Shown: positions 12,532 to 12,583 of the stretch, in pieces
Numbering within the stretch: position 1 is the first letter of the stretch
How the letters are laid out: each line of letters begins with the position of its first letter
Assembly (NCBI GenBank): GCA_021808055.1
Contig: JAKBCH010000049.1
Coordinates: 1-12,583, forward strand
DNA: 12,583 bases
Source of the DNA: Pseudomonadota bacterium
Lineage (GTDB): Bacteria; Pseudomonadota; Alphaproteobacteria; Acetobacterales; Acetobacteraceae
Direction: 5' to 3'
Notes under the pieces: generated by a model
Database searches by the model: none
What the model saw: the letters and a program-made list of their open reading frames with translations, nothing else
Told to the model about the DNA's origin: nothing
Translations under genes and position numbers: made by a program

Positions 12532-12583
12532 GCCGCCCCCTTAAAACCTTACCCGCACCGCTCCCAAATGGGAGTATGCTGTT

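Overview
The window holds a complete integrated mobile element of about 12.4 kb in a high-GC bacterial chromosome. It sits at the 3' end of a tRNA-Ala(GGC) gene (40-115). The last 49 bases of that tRNA (67-115) are repeated exactly at 12483-12531. The two copies are the attachment-site repeats, and only about 40 bases (left) and 52 bases (right) of host DNA are visible. Codon use, GC content and gene types suggest an alphaproteobacterium, possibly an acetic-acid or acidophilic relative (Acetobacteraceae); that placement is a low-confidence inference.

Layout. From the left: tRNA/attL; a non-coding end (116-466) with two kinds of short repeats; then a leftward gene block (6537 down to 467). In transcription order this block holds three unrecognised proteins (134, 133 and 255 aa), an AlpA-like small HTH protein (78 aa), a 123-aa protein, a Toprim primase-like protein (344 aa), a DUF927-type helicase-like ATPase (632 aa) and a serine recombinase (198 aa). 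Several junctions are 4-base ATGA overlaps, so much of the block is probably translationally coupled. A divergent intergenic region with a 34-bp imperfect palindrome separates it from a rightward block: an XRE-type repressor-like protein (87 aa), an overlapping 105-aa DNA-binding-like protein, a phage tail tape-measure protein (843 aa), a small basic protein (58 or 87 aa) and a DUF4236 membrane protein (103 aa). A leftward P4-type tyrosine integrase (425 aa) and a second repeat-rich non-coding end (12040-12482) complete the element.

Interpretation. Integrase, tRNA site, primase plus helicase-like ATPase, AlpA-like regulator and repressor resemble P4-like phage satellites: elements that replicate themselves but borrow a helper phage's particles. 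No capsid, portal, terminase or other tail gene is visible, yet a full-length tape-measure protein is present. This is the most interesting feature: the element may alter or commandeer a helper's tail assembly.

The two ends carry matching repeats. Octamer GGAACACC (either orientation) occurs six times at 323-433 and seven times at 12090-12250, each array surrounding AT-rich DNA. A second motif, CCGGACTC, occurs as an 11-bp-period pair at each end. In the excised circle all of these would lie close around attP, suggesting a replication origin (octamers) next to integrase arm-type sites (CCGGACTC pairs).
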